A program made the position numbers and the translations under genes. The notes beneath the pieces were generated by a model, which was not told the origin of the DNA, made no database searches, and saw only the letters and a program-made list of their open reading frames with translations. Positions 37,201-52,200 of a DNA stretch of 64,000 nt are shown in pieces. Source of the DNA: Protonemura montana. Its lineage: Eukaryota > Arthropoda > Insecta > Plecoptera > Nemouridae. Where the stretch lies: positions 12,513,021 through 12,577,020 of the forward strand of contig OX387602.1 of NCBI GenBank assembly GCA_947568835.1. The letters are read 5' to 3'. Position 1 is the stretch's first letter, and the number at the start of each line of letters is the position of its first letter.

Positions 37201-40200
37201 GTAATCCTTCTCCCTGCGGTCCCAACGCACAATGCAGAGACGGTGTATGCACCTGTATCGCTCAGTACATTGGCAATCCGTACGAATCGTGCAGACCTGA
37301 ATGCGTCCTCAACTCCGAATGCCCACGCGATCAAGCTTGTCTGCAAAATAAATGCCGTGAGCCGTGCACGGGTACGTGTGGTCAGAATGCTCGTTGCGAC
37401 GTCGTCAACCATATTCCCGTCTGCTCATGTCCGGATGGTTTCACCGGAGATCCGTTCTCGAACTGTCGCCAAGTCGTCGAGAAAGCTCCTCCGCCGCAGA
37501 CTGACCCATGCACGCCCTCGCCCTGTGGACCGAACAGTCAGTGCCGAACCAATGACAACCACGCCGTCTGCTCGTGTCTTCAAGGATATGGAGGAGCACC
37601 GCCGTCTTGCCGGCCGGAGTGCGTCGTAAGCGCGGAGTGCCCGCAGACTCGAGCTTGTGTCAACCAGAAGTGTACCGATCCTTGCCTCGGAGTCTGCGGC
37701 CTCGGCGCGCGATGTGAAGTCATCAACCACAACCCGATTTGTAGTTGCCGCGAGAGACAGACTGGAGATCCGTTCCAAAGCTGCTTCGACATTCGTAAGT
37801 CTTGAATGCAACCTAATCGATCGTTAAAATAAGCCTGTGTTAGCCGACGGAGCAAGTGTCGATGACACTAACATGTCGGGACGCTGCTATCGGCTAACTT
37901 TTGTTACAACGGTTAACTTGTGTGCCCATGTGTGTACTAACATCTTATACTATATCACGCAACTTAATATACATCTATTTATTGCTTTTAATCCTTGTTA
38001 TCATTGTAGTTATCTTCTTTCACGTCCCTCATCAAGCTTTCCTTTACATCCTTAACTTATGGAACATTCAATTTCACCATAAAATATAGTCATGCCTTTG
38101 ACATGGTTTCTGAAAATGGATTATGAAACCATAGTTGCATATCCATCTATCCAATCCATCTGTTACGTCTCATACAACATAATTTTACAGTATTTCTCCA
38201 TCTAACCTCATGTAAACCTCGCAAGCAGCACCGACCTGGAGGCAACGCTCCTGCCTCGAAGGCCCTGTCCACACTAACTGACCAAATTGAAGCACACTCT
38301 GCTGACAGCCAACTCTGCCCGTGAAATTGAAATCAATCGTGCATGAAGTGATCTACTTCACTTTAACTTTCCTCTTTCGAACACTCGTTTTGCTATTGTT
38401 TTTCTAGATTTTCACCAATCACTAATCAACCATTGCTCTGTTTATAAATAAAAACACAGTTTGAGCTATAATATTCTATTTCTTTCTTGTTGTCTTGTTG
38501 TCTTGCCAATCCATTTGGAAACTATATTTGAAAGCAGCAATTTAATTATTGTTTGACAATACTTAACCACTAGCTAACCCGCTATACTCTATCCACAGCA
38601 CCGCCACTAGCCATCGCCCCCATCGAGGCCGCACGTGACCCGTGCGACGGTAATCCTTGCGGCCCGAACGCCCAGTGCCAAGTGAGAGGAAGCAGCCCTT
38701 CGTGTTCATGCCTGCCCGACTACGTGGGTGCGCCACCCAACTGCCGCCCAGAGTGCGTCATCAACCCCGACTGCGCCAGTCGGCAGGCTTGCATCAATCG
38801 CAAGTGCCGTGACCCCTGTCCGGGACTCTGCGGTTCCAACGCCGAGTGCCAAGTGACCAACCACATTGTCTCGTGCGTCTGCATTTCTGGCTTTACTGGC
38901 AATCCGTTTGTTCAATGCGTCGCTCAGAGCAGTAAGTTTCCACATAAATTAATCTAAACGTTAAACTGCGACTATTAAGTCGCATTAAGTCGCAGCTATA
39001 ATCGCATTTTTTATCGCGAATTTTCCCCGTTTACAGAAGAAGTCGCGAACCCGTGCGAACCATCCCCGTGTGGCGCCAACGCCGAATGCAAACAACGCAA
39101 CGGCGCTGGGTCGTGCAGCTGCATCCTCGACTACCAAGGAAACCCCTACGAGGGCTGCCGCCCTGAGTGCGTCCTCAGCTCAGACTGCACCACTAACAAG
39201 GCGTGCGTGCGCAACAAGTGCGCCGACCCCTGCCCCGGAGTGTGTGGCCAAAATGCGCAGTGTTCCGTCGTCAACCATGTCCCGACCTGCACCTGTCTCC
39301 AAGGTTACGTCGGCAACCCGTTCACGTCCTGCTCGCTACCATTGGCGCAACCAATCACCGAGGCTTCCGTGGTCGACCCATGCAATCCGTCGCCTTGCGG
39401 ACCGAACAGCCAATGTCGCACCGTCAACGGACTAGCCGTGTGCTCGTGCCAAGTCGAGTATACAGGATCGCCGCCTAACTGTAGGCCGGAGTGCGTGGTG
39501 AACGCAGAATGTCCGCAGAACCGCGCGTGCTACAAGTTCAAGTGCACAGACCCGTGTCCCGGAACGTGCGGCGTGCGCGCACGATGCGAGGTTATCAACC
39601 ACAACCCGATCTGCAGCTGCATGTCTGGTTTGACCGGCGATCCGTTCACGAGATGTTATCAAGAAGCCGTCAAGCAGCCGCCTGTCTTCGATCGACCTCG
39701 CCCAGTTGACCCATGCGTGCCGTCGCCGTGTGGACCGAACTCCGAGTGTCGTGCAGTCGGGGATTCACCGGCTTGCTCTTGCCGCCAGAACTACGTGGGA
39801 TCGCCGCCTAACTGTCGGCCGGAGTGTGTCGTCAACACTGACTGTCCGCCCACGCAGGCGTGCATCACCGAAAAGTGCAGGGATCCGTGCCTCGGGTCGT
39901 GCGGCTTCAACGCAGAGTGCCGAGTCCAGAACCACATCCCGACTTGCACGTGCATGGCAGGACAGACGGGTGATCCATTCACGCAATGCACACCGATACC
40001 AATCGGTAAGTTCACCACTCAATACAACATTCTCAGAAAATAGTTCATTGCATGTTCATTAGAGCCTTGAGTATTATTATTTCCTCGTAATACTTCCGAG
40101 TTATTACTCGTTATAGAATAAAATTTTACCAGCCGCTAAACAAACTCCTCAAAACAAACTTGGCTCCTCCACCAAATTTTTTTTCTAAATTTTAATAATT

Positions 40201-43200
40201 TTTGTCTAGTGTAACGTGCCCTTCTTTTATAAAATAGATTTTAACTCGCGTACTTACACATTTTTCTCACTTAAAATTATAGATCCACAAACAACTCTAT
40301 AATATACCCCTAAATGCAGCCCTCAGAGCAAACTTGGTACCTCCACCGCTTTTATTTTTTACAAGCAACGAACGATACTCTTGAATTTTCTTACAAAATA
40401 TGTTGTTACTAACTACAAAGTTCTCCCCATTTCAGTCCAAGTGCCCGTCGTTGCGTCCGATCCTTGCAATCCATCGCCCTGCGGCCCGAACGCGCAATGT
40501 CGAGACGGATCTTGTACGTGTCTCCCGAACTATTCGGGCGACCCGTACTCCAACTGCCGACCAGAGTGCACGATGAACTCAGACTGTCCCCGAAACCGCG
40601 CGTGCAGCAACCAGCGCTGCGTCGACCCCTGCCAAGGCACCTGCGGACAGGACGCCCGCTGTGACGTCGTCAATCACATCCCTACGTGCAGCTGCCCGGA
40701 GCGAACTTCCGGCGACCCGTTCGTCGCCTGCCGCCCGCTGCGAGCACCAGAAGTACCACGCCAACCCTGCCAGCCATCGCCATGTGGGCCTAACAGCGTG
40801 TGTAGAGTCGTCAACGAAATCGCCGTGTGTTCCTGCCAACCTGGCTTGGTTGGTAGCCCGCCCGCGTGCCGACCCGAGTGCGTTGTCAGTGCTGAGTGCC
40901 CACTTACTCAAGCATGTCTTTCTAACAAGTGTCGTGACCCATGTCCGGGCACATGCGGGCAAAACGCACGCTGCCAAGTCATCAATCACAACCCGATCTG
41001 CAACTGTGCCCAAGGCAATACTGGCGATCCATTCACGCGATGCTATCCGATCGTAGTCGAGGCAAGACCAGCGCCCCGACCGACGGAACCCTGCCAACCG
41101 AATCCGTGTGGTCCTAACTCGATCTGCCAAGCAAGAGGAGAAATTCCGTCGTGTTCTTGTCAACAAAACTACATCGGCGCTCCGCCGAATTGTCGGCCAG
41201 AGTGCACCATCAACCCCGAGTGTCCGAGTCGACTGGCGTGCATGAACCAGCGCTGTGCAGACCCCTGTCCCGGGTCGTGCGGTGCCAACGCTCGATGCGG
41301 TGTTGTCAACCACACGCCCGTCTGCTCGTGCAATGCCGGTCACACCGGCGACCCGTTCAACGGCTGTTTCCCAGTGCAAGGTAGGACAGAGACACGTCTC
41401 GGAACAAACGAATATCTCGCTTGCTGCATGTGCATGATTCAGAGCCCAGAGAAGTTAACTTACTTTCTTTTTAAACCAAAATGTGTATATATTTCTACCA
41501 TTCTATACTCTATATGTGATAACGTCTCGCATTTCACTTTCCAAAATATTTCGAATTCTCTGGACTAGAGTCAACTTGCACGACAAACAACTGCTTGCTG
41601 CATTGTGTGGGAAAACAACTGTCATGTGCATGATGAATGTCGATATGTGTCCTTCGCGTATTTTCTCCCTAGGAAAATGTCGAGATTGGAAAGTGGCACA
41701 AAGGTAGGTTTTGAAATGGCCACGAAGAAAGACCACAGTGGCGTGATCAAGAAACTAAACGCCGCGAATGGATATCGACATATCGATACGTTACTTATAA
41801 TGCAGTTAAAGGCTTCGCAAACAAGAGAACAATTAACATACACTCAGGAGAAAATGGTAAATTAAAACTATTATTGGAAGTGACTATTAGAGACATGTTC
41901 CCTCAATAATAGTAGTAATTTAGCCAAGAACTCCTTCAAATACAGATAAATGGTCAACAATAACAGGTAATCAGCAAAAGTATGTATGACATCTAAACTA
42001 CATCATCAAATCTATCAAAATAAAACTCCATATACCATCTACATGAACAGGCTTCAGCGCTGTCTGCCGACAAAGAGTACACGAAACGAAAATGTGATGC
42101 AGTGTTTCTTACTAAAGCCAGCGAAAATATGGGATTGAACAAAGAGAACAAGGGCAACTCCTAACAACTAACGCTATGCTGTCGCTTTGTAGATAACTCT
42201 TAGCACGATAACTAACTTCCATTTCTCTCTGTTTTATTTTCAACTTCATCTTGAACACTAAAACCCTCATTTCAGCCGAGCCGATCGCTCATGAGCGGCC
42301 CACCCCGTGTGTTCCATCCCCCTGTGGATCTAACGCCATCTGTAAAGAACAAAACGGGGCTGGATCTTGCACGTGCCTCCCTGACCACGTTGGCAATCCT
42401 TACGAAGGGTGTCGCCCGGAATGTGTCCTCAACTCAGATTGCCCTTCAAACAAAGCATGCGTACGCAACAAGTGCGTAGACCCCTGTCCTGGAACTTGCG
42501 GTCAGAATGCGGACTGTCAGGTCGTAAACCATTTGCCATCTTGCACTTGTCGTCTTGGGTACGATGGGGATCCGTTCAGATATTGCACCGTTCAGAAACT
42601 TGAATGTAAGAACTCAGACTTACTATTTGACTATACTAACACTTTTATTAAGATAGCATGCAAATATTTCGGTCTATCATTTAGTAACAAAACTGAAATT
42701 TTCAAAATTTTACGTATTTCAACTCTGGCATGCAACAAAGTCTAAACTTCCTATGTGAATGTGCTACTATTCTTTATCCTGTACATTGTGTTCTTTCTAC
42801 CACTTCTAATGCATGATTTTCTATCTCTTCGATATAGCTCCTGTTCTTGAAGAAATCAACCCATGTCTTCCATCGCCATGTGGGCCCTATAGTCAATGTC
42901 GTGAGATAAACCAACAAGCAGTATGCTCATGTTTGCCCACGTATATTGGAAGTCCACCATCATGTCGACCGGAATGTGTAGCAAGCTCTGAATGTCCGCT
43001 GACGAGAGCGTGTGTAAACCAAAAGTGTGTCGATCCTTGTCCCGGCCCTTGCGGCCAAAATACCAGGTGCCATGTGATAAACCACAGTCCCATATGCAGC
43101 TGTAAGGAGCGCTACACAGGCGATCCGTTCTCCCGTTGCTATCCTATACCACCACCGCCTCCCATACAACAAGCACCTGTCTACTCTGACCCATGCGTAC

Positions 43201-46200
43201 CATCACCTTGCGGACCGTATTCTCAATGTAGGGACATAGGGGGAAGCCCGTCGTGTTCGTGCATAGCTAACTACATCGGTGCGCCACCAAACTGCCGTCC
43301 AGAGTGCATTATCAACCAAGAGTGTCAAAGCAGAATGGCATGTATGAGAGAAAAATGCCGCGATCCATGCCCCGGTTCATGCGGGGCGGGAGCGCGGTGT
43401 GACGTCATAAACCACACTCCCGTTTGCACATGCCCAGATGGGTACACCGGCGACCCGTTCTCGAACTGTTATCCAAAACCACCACCGCCGAGAGAACCGA
43501 TAGCGTCAGACCCCTGTAATCCATCACCGTGTGGGCCGAATGCGCAGTGTAACGATGGAGCCTGCACATGTTTACCCGAATATCACGGAGACCCGTACTC
43601 AGGATGCCGACCCGAGTGTGTCAACAACCAGGACTGTCCCAGGGAAAAGGCGTGCATGCGAAACAAATGCCAAGACCCGTGCCCGGGTACTTGTGGACAA
43701 AGAGCGATATGCGACGTTGTCAACCACATTCCGATGTGCAGCTGTCCACCAGGCAACGCCGGAAATCCATTCGTGCAGTGTAGACCACAACAGGCTCCGG
43801 TTGTAACCCAGCCATGCACACCATCACCGTGTGGACCAAACAGTCAATGCCGAGAGATCAACGAACAAGCAGTGTGCTCTTGCGCGCCAGGGTATTTGGG
43901 TATGCCGCCCAGGTGCAGACCGGAATGCGTTGTCAATTCAGACTGTGGACCAAACGAAGCTTGCAGCAACCAAAAGTGCAGAGACCCGTGCCCAGGTACT
44001 TGCGGCATTGGAGCACGCTGTCAAGTAGTCAACCATAATCCTATTTGTAGTTGCCCATCAAGACACTCTGGAGATCCATTTATAAGATGTCAACCGATTC
44101 AAGAAGCCCCTATCTCAGAGCCGTCCCGACCCTGTCAGCCAAGCCCTTGTGGACCAAATGCACAGTGTCAAGTCAGAGGAGACAGTCCATCGTGCTCTTG
44201 TTTGCCACAGTTCATTGGTGCTCCACCAAACTGCCGACCAGAGTGTGTCAGTAACAGCGAGTGCTCAAGTCATCTTGCATGCATCAACCAGAAATGTGCC
44301 GACCCCTGTCCAGGTTCATGCGGAGCGAATGCAGAATGCCGTGTAGTAAGCCATACCCCCATGTGCGTATGCATAATCGGGTATGTCGGTGATCCTTTCT
44401 CTCAGTGCACGCAACAGCAAGCAGAACCCATAGCGCAAGAAAATCCCCAACCATGCAACCCAACACCGTGTGGGTCTAATGCTGTTTGCAGAGAACAGAA
44501 CCGCGCAGGATCCTGTTCGTGCCTATCCGACTATATTGGTAATCCGTATGAGGGTTGCCGTCCTGAATGTGTGCTGAACTCTGACTGTCCATCGAACAAG
44601 GCATGTATAAGAAACAAATGCGAGGACCCCTGTCCGGGAACGTGTGGACAAAACGCCGATTGTCAAGTTGTAAACCACCTTCCATCCTGTACTTGCCGCT
44701 CTGGCTATACAGGTGACCCGTTCAGAAACTGCAACGTTCAACAACAAGAACCCGTTGTTGCCGAACCTGGAGACCCTTGTCAACCCTCACCATGTGGACC
44801 GAACAGTCAATGCCGCCAGATAAACGGTCAGGCCGTATGCTCGTGTCTTCCTAATTACATGGGTAGTCCTCCAGGCTGTCGACCAGAGTGCGTTGTTAGT
44901 TCTGAATGCACATTGACAAGAGCCTGCTCGAACCAGAAATGTATGGACCCATGTCCAGGCCCATGTGGTCAGAACACACAATGCCAAGTCATCAATCACA
45001 GTCCGATTTGCAGCTGTAAAGGACGATATACAGGCGATCCTTTCTCGAGGTGTTATCCGATACCACCGCCACCCCCAATACAGCAGCAACCCGTGGTCGT
45101 TGACCCGTGCCGGCCATCTCCATGCGGACCAAATTCACAGTGCAGAGACTCAAATGGAAACCCATCATGTTCATGTCTGCCGAATTACATCGGAGCACCT
45201 CCAAACTGTAGGCCGGAGTGCAGTATTAACCCCGAATGTCAAAGTAGATTGGCCTGCATGCGGGAAAAATGTAGAGACCCATGTCCAGGGTCTTGTGGAG
45301 CTGGAGCGCAATGTAATGTTATCAACCACACTCCCGTATGTACATGCCCGGATGGATACACAGGTGATCCGTTTTCCAATTGCTATCCAAAACCACCCCC
45401 GCCTAGGGAACCGATAGCGTCAGACCCCTGCAATCCATCGCCGTGTGGGCCAAATGCGCAGTGTAACGATGGAGCCTGCACATGTTTATCTGAATACCAC
45501 GGAGACCCGTACTCAGGATGCCGACCCGAGTGTGTTAACAACCAGGACTGCCCCAGGGAAAAGGCATGCATGCGAAACAAATGTCAAGACCCGTGCCCGG
45601 GTACTTGTGGACAAGGAGCGATATGCGACGTCGTCAACCATATTCCGATGTGCAGCTGTCCCCCAGGCAACGCCGGAAATCCATTCGTGCAGTGTAGACC
45701 ACAGCAGGCTCCGGTTGTAACCCAGCCATGCATACCATCACCTTGCGGACCTAACAGTCAATGCCGAGAGATCAACGAACAAGCCGTGTGTTCTTGCGTG
45801 CCAGGGTACCTAGGAACGCCGCCCAGGTGCAGACCGGAGTGCGTTGTCAATTCAGATTGTGGACCGAACGAAGCTTGCAGCAACCAAAAGTGCAGAGACC
45901 CGTGCCCAGGTACTTGCGGTATTGGAGCACGCTGTCAGGTAGTCAATCATAATCCTATTTGTAGTTGCCCATCAAGACACTCTGGAGATCCATTCATAAG
46001 ATGTCAACCAATTCAAGAAGCCCCTATCTCAGAGCCGTCCCGACCCTGTCAGCCAAGCCCTTGTGGGCCGAATGCTCAGTGTCAAGTCAGAGGAGACAGT
46101 CCATCGTGCTCATGTCTGCCACAGTTCATTGGCGCTCCTCCAAACTGTCGACCAGAGTGTGTCAGCAACAGCGAATGTTCAAGTCATCTCGCTTGCATTA

Positions 46201-49200
46201 ACCAAAAATGCAAAGACCCGTGCCCTGGCTCTTGTGGAGCAAACGCCGAATGTCGAGTAGTCAGTCACACACCGATGTGCGTCTGTCAAGTTGGATACAT
46301 CGGTGATCCGTTCTCCCATTGCAACCTGCAGCAACAGGAGCCTATTTCACAGGAGAAACCAACGCCATGCGAACCCTCTCCCTGTGGATCAAACGCAATA
46401 TGCCGCGAGCAAAACGGTGCCGGATCTTGCGCATGTTTACCGAACTACGTCGGAAACCCGTACGAAGGATGTCGACCAGAATGTGTGCTCAACTCAGACT
46501 GTCCGTCAAATAAAGCGTGTATCAGAAATAAATGTGAAGACCCCTGTCCTAGTACATGTGGGCAGAACGCTGACTGCCAAGTGGTAAACCACCTTCCGTC
46601 GTGCACATGTCGACCGGGACACACAGGTGATCCATTCCGGTACTGCAACGTTCAACAACAAGAACCTGTGGTCGCAGAACCAGGAGACCCGTGTCAACCG
46701 TCCCCCTGTGGTCCGAATAGCCAGTGCCGTCAAGTAAATGGCCAAGCGGTATGTTCGTGTTTACAAACATACATAGGAAGTCCACCGGGATGCAGGCCTG
46801 AGTGTGTCGTTAGTTCTGAATGTGCGCAGACCAGGGCTTGTTCAAATCAAAAGTGTATGGACCCCTGTCCAGGCCCATGTGGTCAGAACACACGCTGCCA
46901 AGTAATCAATCACAGTCCAATCTGCAGTTGCAAAGAGCGATTCACAGGTGACCCCTTCTCAAGATGTTATCCGATTCCTCCACCGCCGCCAATACAAAAT
47001 CAGCCAGTCGTCAGAGACCCATGCGTTCCATCACCGTGTGGACCGAACTCGCAATGCAGAGACATCGGAGGAAGCCCATCATGCTCTTGCTTGTCCAACT
47101 ACATTGGTTCTCCCCCGAACTGCAGACCTGAGTGTAGTATTAACGCGGAGTGTCAAAGTCGCTTGGCGTGTATGAGAGAAAAATGCCGCGATCCTTGTCC
47201 TGGATCATGTGGAGCTGGAGCACAGTGTAGCGTCATCAACCACATGCCTGTCTGCACATGCCCTGATGGCTATACCGGCGATCCATTCTCAAACTGCTAT
47301 CCAAAGCCTCCTCCACCTCAAGAACCGATTGCGTCAGACCCATGCAATCCATCGCCATGTGGACCAAACGCTCAGTGCAACGACGGAGCTTGCACGTGTC
47401 TTCCTGAATACCACGGAGACCCGTACTCAGGATGCCGACCCGAGTGTGTCAACAACCAGGACTGCCCCAGGGAAAAAGCGTGCATGAGAAACAAATGCCA
47501 AGACCCGTGCCCGGGAACTTGTGGCCAAGGAGCGATATGCGACGTCGTCAACCACATCCCGATGTGCAGCTGTCCACCAGGCAACGCCGGAAATCCATTC
47601 GTGCAGTGTAGACCACAACAGGCTCCGGTTGTAACCCAGCCATGCACACCATCACCTTGCGGACCAAACAGTCAATGCCGAGAAATCAACGAACAAGCCG
47701 TTTGCTCGTGCGTACCAGGATACCTGGGAACGCCGCCTAGATGCCGACCGGAGTGCGTTGTCAATTCAGATTGTGGACAGAACGAAGCTTGCAGCAATCA
47801 AAAATGTCGCAATCCCTGTCCAGGAACTTGCGGTGTTGGTGCTCGATGTGAAGTAGTAAATCACAATCCCATCTGCAGCTGTCCATCAAGATATACCGGT
47901 GATCCTTTTATCAGGTGTCAACCGATTCAAGAGGCACCACCAGTTGCCACATCAATGCCATGTCAGCCGAGTCCTTGTGGGCCGAATGCTCAGTGTCAAG
48001 TCAGAGGAGACAGTCCGTCGTGCTCTTGCCTGCCTCAGTTTATCGGTGCCCCACCAAACTGCAGGCCAGAATGTGTTAGCAACAGCGAATGTTCCAGTCA
48101 CTTGGCTTGCATCAACCAGAAATGTACCGACCCTTGCCCGGGTGCGTGTGGAGCTAACGCCGAATGCCGAGTGGTAAGCCACACGCCGATGTGTGTTTGC
48201 GCAATTGGATACGTCGGTGATCCATTTACAAATTGTAACCCGCAACAAGCTGAACCAATTGCGCAAGAAAATCCACAACCTTGCAATCCAACACCTTGTG
48301 GAGCAAACGCGGTGTGCCGAGAACAGAATAGAGCTGGTTCATGTACGTGCCTACCGGACTATATCGGGAATCCATACGAAGGTTGTCGACCTGAGTGCGT
48401 CTTAAACACAGACTGCCCTTCAAACAAAGCGTGCATTAGAAACAAGTGTGAAGACCCATGCCCAGGAACTTGTGGCCAGAACGCCGACTGCCAAGTTGTA
48501 AGTCATCTCCCGTCGTGCACTTGCCGTCAAGGGTACACCGGCGATCCATTCAGGTACTGCAACGTACAGCAACAAGAGCCAGTACAAGCCGAACCCGGTG
48601 ATCCATGCCAACCCTCACCGTGTGGACCAAATAGCCAATGTCGACCAATCAACGGACAAAGCGTCTGCTCGTGTCTTCCAAATTACATGGGCAGTCCGCC
48701 GGGGTGTCGCCCTGAATGCGTTGTTAGTTCCGAATGCACGCTAACAAGGGCCTGTTCCAATCAAAAATGCATGGACCCGTGCCCAGGACCATGTGGTCAA
48801 AATACAAACTGTCAAGTGATCAACCACAGTCCTATTTGCAGCTGCAAGGAAAGGTATACAGGCGACCCGTTTAGTCGCTGTTATCCTATTCCACCTCCGC
48901 CACCGATTCAGCAGCAGCCAGTCTTTACTGACCCGTGTCTTCCATCACCGTGTGGACCAAACTCGCAATGCAGAGACATCGGAGGCAGTCCATCATGCTC
49001 ATGCCTGTCTAATTATATCGGATCGCCCCCGAACTGCAGACCTGAGTGTAGTATTAACGCAGAGTGTCAAAGTCGCTTGGCGTGTATGAGAGAGAAATGT
49101 CGCGATCCTTGTCCTGGATCATGTGGAGCTGGAGCACAGTGTAGCGTCATCAACCACATGCCTGTCTGCACATGCCCTGATGGCTATACCGGCGATCCAT

Positions 49201-52200
49201 TCTCAAACTGCTATCCAAAGCCTCCTCCACCTCAAGAACCGATTGCGTCAGACCCATGCAATCCATCGCCATGTGGACCAAACGCACAATGCAGCGACGG
49301 AGCTTGCACGTGTCTTCCTGAATACCACGGAGACCCGTACTCGGGATGCCGACCCGAGTGTGTCAACAACCAGGACTGTCCCAGGGAAAAGGCGTGCATG
49401 CGAAACAAATGTCAAGACCCGTGCCCGGGAACTTGTGGACAAGGAGCGATATGCGATGTCGTCAACCACATCCCGATGTGCAGCTGTCCACCAGGCAACG
49501 CCGGAAATCCATTCGTGCAGTGTAGACCACAACAGGCTCCGGTTGTAACCCAGCCATGCATACCATCACCTTGCGGACCAAACAGTCAATGCCGAGAGAT
49601 CAACGAACAAGCCGTGTGCTCATGCGTACCAGGATACCTAGGAACGCCGCCTAGATGCAGACCGGAGTGTGTTGTTAATTCAGATTGTGGACAGAACGAA
49701 GCCTGCAGCAATCAGAAATGTAGAAATCCTTGTCCTGGTACTTGTGGAATTGGTGCTCGTTGCGAGGTAGTGAATCACAATCCCATCTGTAGCTGCCCAT
49801 CAAGATATACAGGAGATCCGTTTATCAGATGTCAGCCGATTCAAGAAGCACCAATCTCAGAGCCGTCTAGGCCTTGCCAACCTAGTCCTTGTGGACCGAA
49901 TGCACAGTGTCAAGTCAGAGGAGATAGTCCATCGTGCTCCTGTTTACCACAGTTCATCGGTGCACCACCAAACTGTCGACCAGAGTGCGTTAGCAACAGC
50001 GAATGCTCAAGTCATTTAGCCTGCATGAACCAGAAGTGCGCTGATCCTTGCCCTGGTGCCTGTGGGGCTAATGCCGAATGTCGAGTAGTGAGTCATACGC
50101 CAATGTGCGTTTGTTCAATCGGCTACGTTGGTGACCCCTTCTCGCAATGTACCCCACAGCAAGCCGAACCTATTGCGCAAGAAAATCCCCAACCATGCAA
50201 TCCGACACCTTGTGGGGCAAACGCAATGTGCCGCGAACAGAACAGAGCAGGTTCTTGCACGTGCCTACCGGACTATATCGGCAATCCATATGAGGGCTGC
50301 CGGCCTGAATGTGTGCTCAACTCAGACTGCCCATCTAATAAAGCCTGCATTAGAAACAAGTGCGAAGACCCGTGCCCAGGTACTTGTGGCCAGAACGCCG
50401 ATTGTCAGGTGGTAAATCATTTGCCATCGTGTAACTGTAGGCCTGGATACACCGGTGACCCATTCAGGTTTTGCAACGTTCCTCAACAAGAACCAGCGAT
50501 TGCTCAGCTAGGCGACCCCTGTCAGCCATCTCCGTGCGGGCCAAACAGCCAGTGCAGACAGATCAATGAACAAGCTGTTTGCTCGTGTCTGCCCAACTAT
50601 ATGGGCAGTCCACCAGGCTGCCGTCCTGAATGTGTTGTCAGCTCTGAATGTACTTTAACAAGAGCGTGTTCAGACCAGAAATGTATGGACCCTTGCCCTG
50701 GGCCATGTGGTCAGAACACAAAGTGTCAAGTAATCAATCACAGCCCAATATGCAGCTGCAAAGAAAGGTTTACTGGCGACCCGTTCAGTCGCTGTTATCC
50801 AATTCCTCCTCAACCACCGATTCAGCAGCAGCCAGTCTTTACTGACCCGTGTGTTCCATCACCTTGTGGACCGAACTCGCAATGCAGAGACATCGGAGGA
50901 AGTCCATCATGTTCTTGCTTGTCCAACTATATCGGTTCTCCCCCGAACTGCAGACCTGAGTGTAGTATAAACTCAGAGTGTCAAAGTCGTTTGGCGTGTA
51001 TGAGAGAGAAATGCCGCGATCCTTGTCCTGGATCATGTGGAGCTGGAGCTCAGTGCAATGTCATCAACCACACTCCAATGTGTACATGCCCACAGGGATA
51101 CACCGGCAATCCATTCTCTAACTGCTATCCAAACCCACCACCACCTCAAGAACCGATCGCGTCAGACCCATGCAATCCATCGCCATGTGGACCAAACGCT
51201 CAATGTAACGACGGAGCTTGCACGTGTCATCCTGAATACCACGGAGACCCGTACTCAGGATGCCGACCCGAGTGTGTCAACAACCAGGACTGTCCCAGGG
51301 AAAAGGCGTGCATGCGAAACAAATGCCAAGACCCGTGCCCGGGTACTTGTGGCCAAGGAGCGGTATGCGACGTTGTCAACCATATCCCGATGTGCAGCTG
51401 TCCACCAGGCAACGCCGGAAATCCATTCGTGCAGTGTAGACCACAACAGGCTCCGGTTGTAACTCAGCCATGCACACCATCACCTTGCGGACCAAACAGT
51501 CAATGCCGAGAAATCAACGAACAAGCCGTTTGCTCGTGCGTACCAGGATACCTGGGAACGCCGCCTAGATGCCGACCGGAGTGCGTTGTGAATTCAGATT
51601 GTGGACAGAACGAAGCCTGCAGCAATCAGAAATGTAGAAATCCTTGCCCAGGAACTTGCGGAATCGGAGCTCGCTGCGAGGTAGTGAATCACAATCCCAT
51701 CTGCAGCTGCCCATCAAGATATACAGGAGATCCGTTTATCAGATGTCAGCCGATTCAAGAAGCACCAATCACAGAGCCGTCTAGGCCTTGTCAGCCAAGT
51801 CCTTGTGGACCAAATGCACAGTGTCAAGTAAGAGGTGACAGTCCATCGTGCTCTTGTCTGCCACAGTTTATCGGAGCTCCACCAAACTGCAGACCTGAGT
51901 GTGTCAGCAACAGCGAGTGTGCAAGCAATTTGGCATGCATTAACCAGAAATGTTCTGACCCTTGCCCTGGAGCTTGTGGCGCTAACGCAGAATGTCGGGT
52001 AGTCAGTCACACACCGATGTGCGTCTGTACTATAGGTTTTGTTGGTGATCCTTTCTCACAGTGTATCCAACAGCAAGCCGAACCAATCGACCAAGAAAAT
52101 CCAACACCATGCAGTCCATCCCCCTGCGGGTCCAATGCTGTTTGCCGTGAACAAAATCGCGCGGGTGCTTGCACATGTCTACCCGACTACGTTGGAAACC

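Noticed and set aside
38220-38330. GC-richer patch in intron 35 as an extra exon
   Set aside because: After the possible acceptor, the phase 1 frame meets TGA within about 17 codons, and it has no DPY or EGF pattern.
41605-41865. Open frame in intron 38
   Set aside because: 86 residues without known motif; AT-rich intron sequence; no phase 1 splice sites around it.
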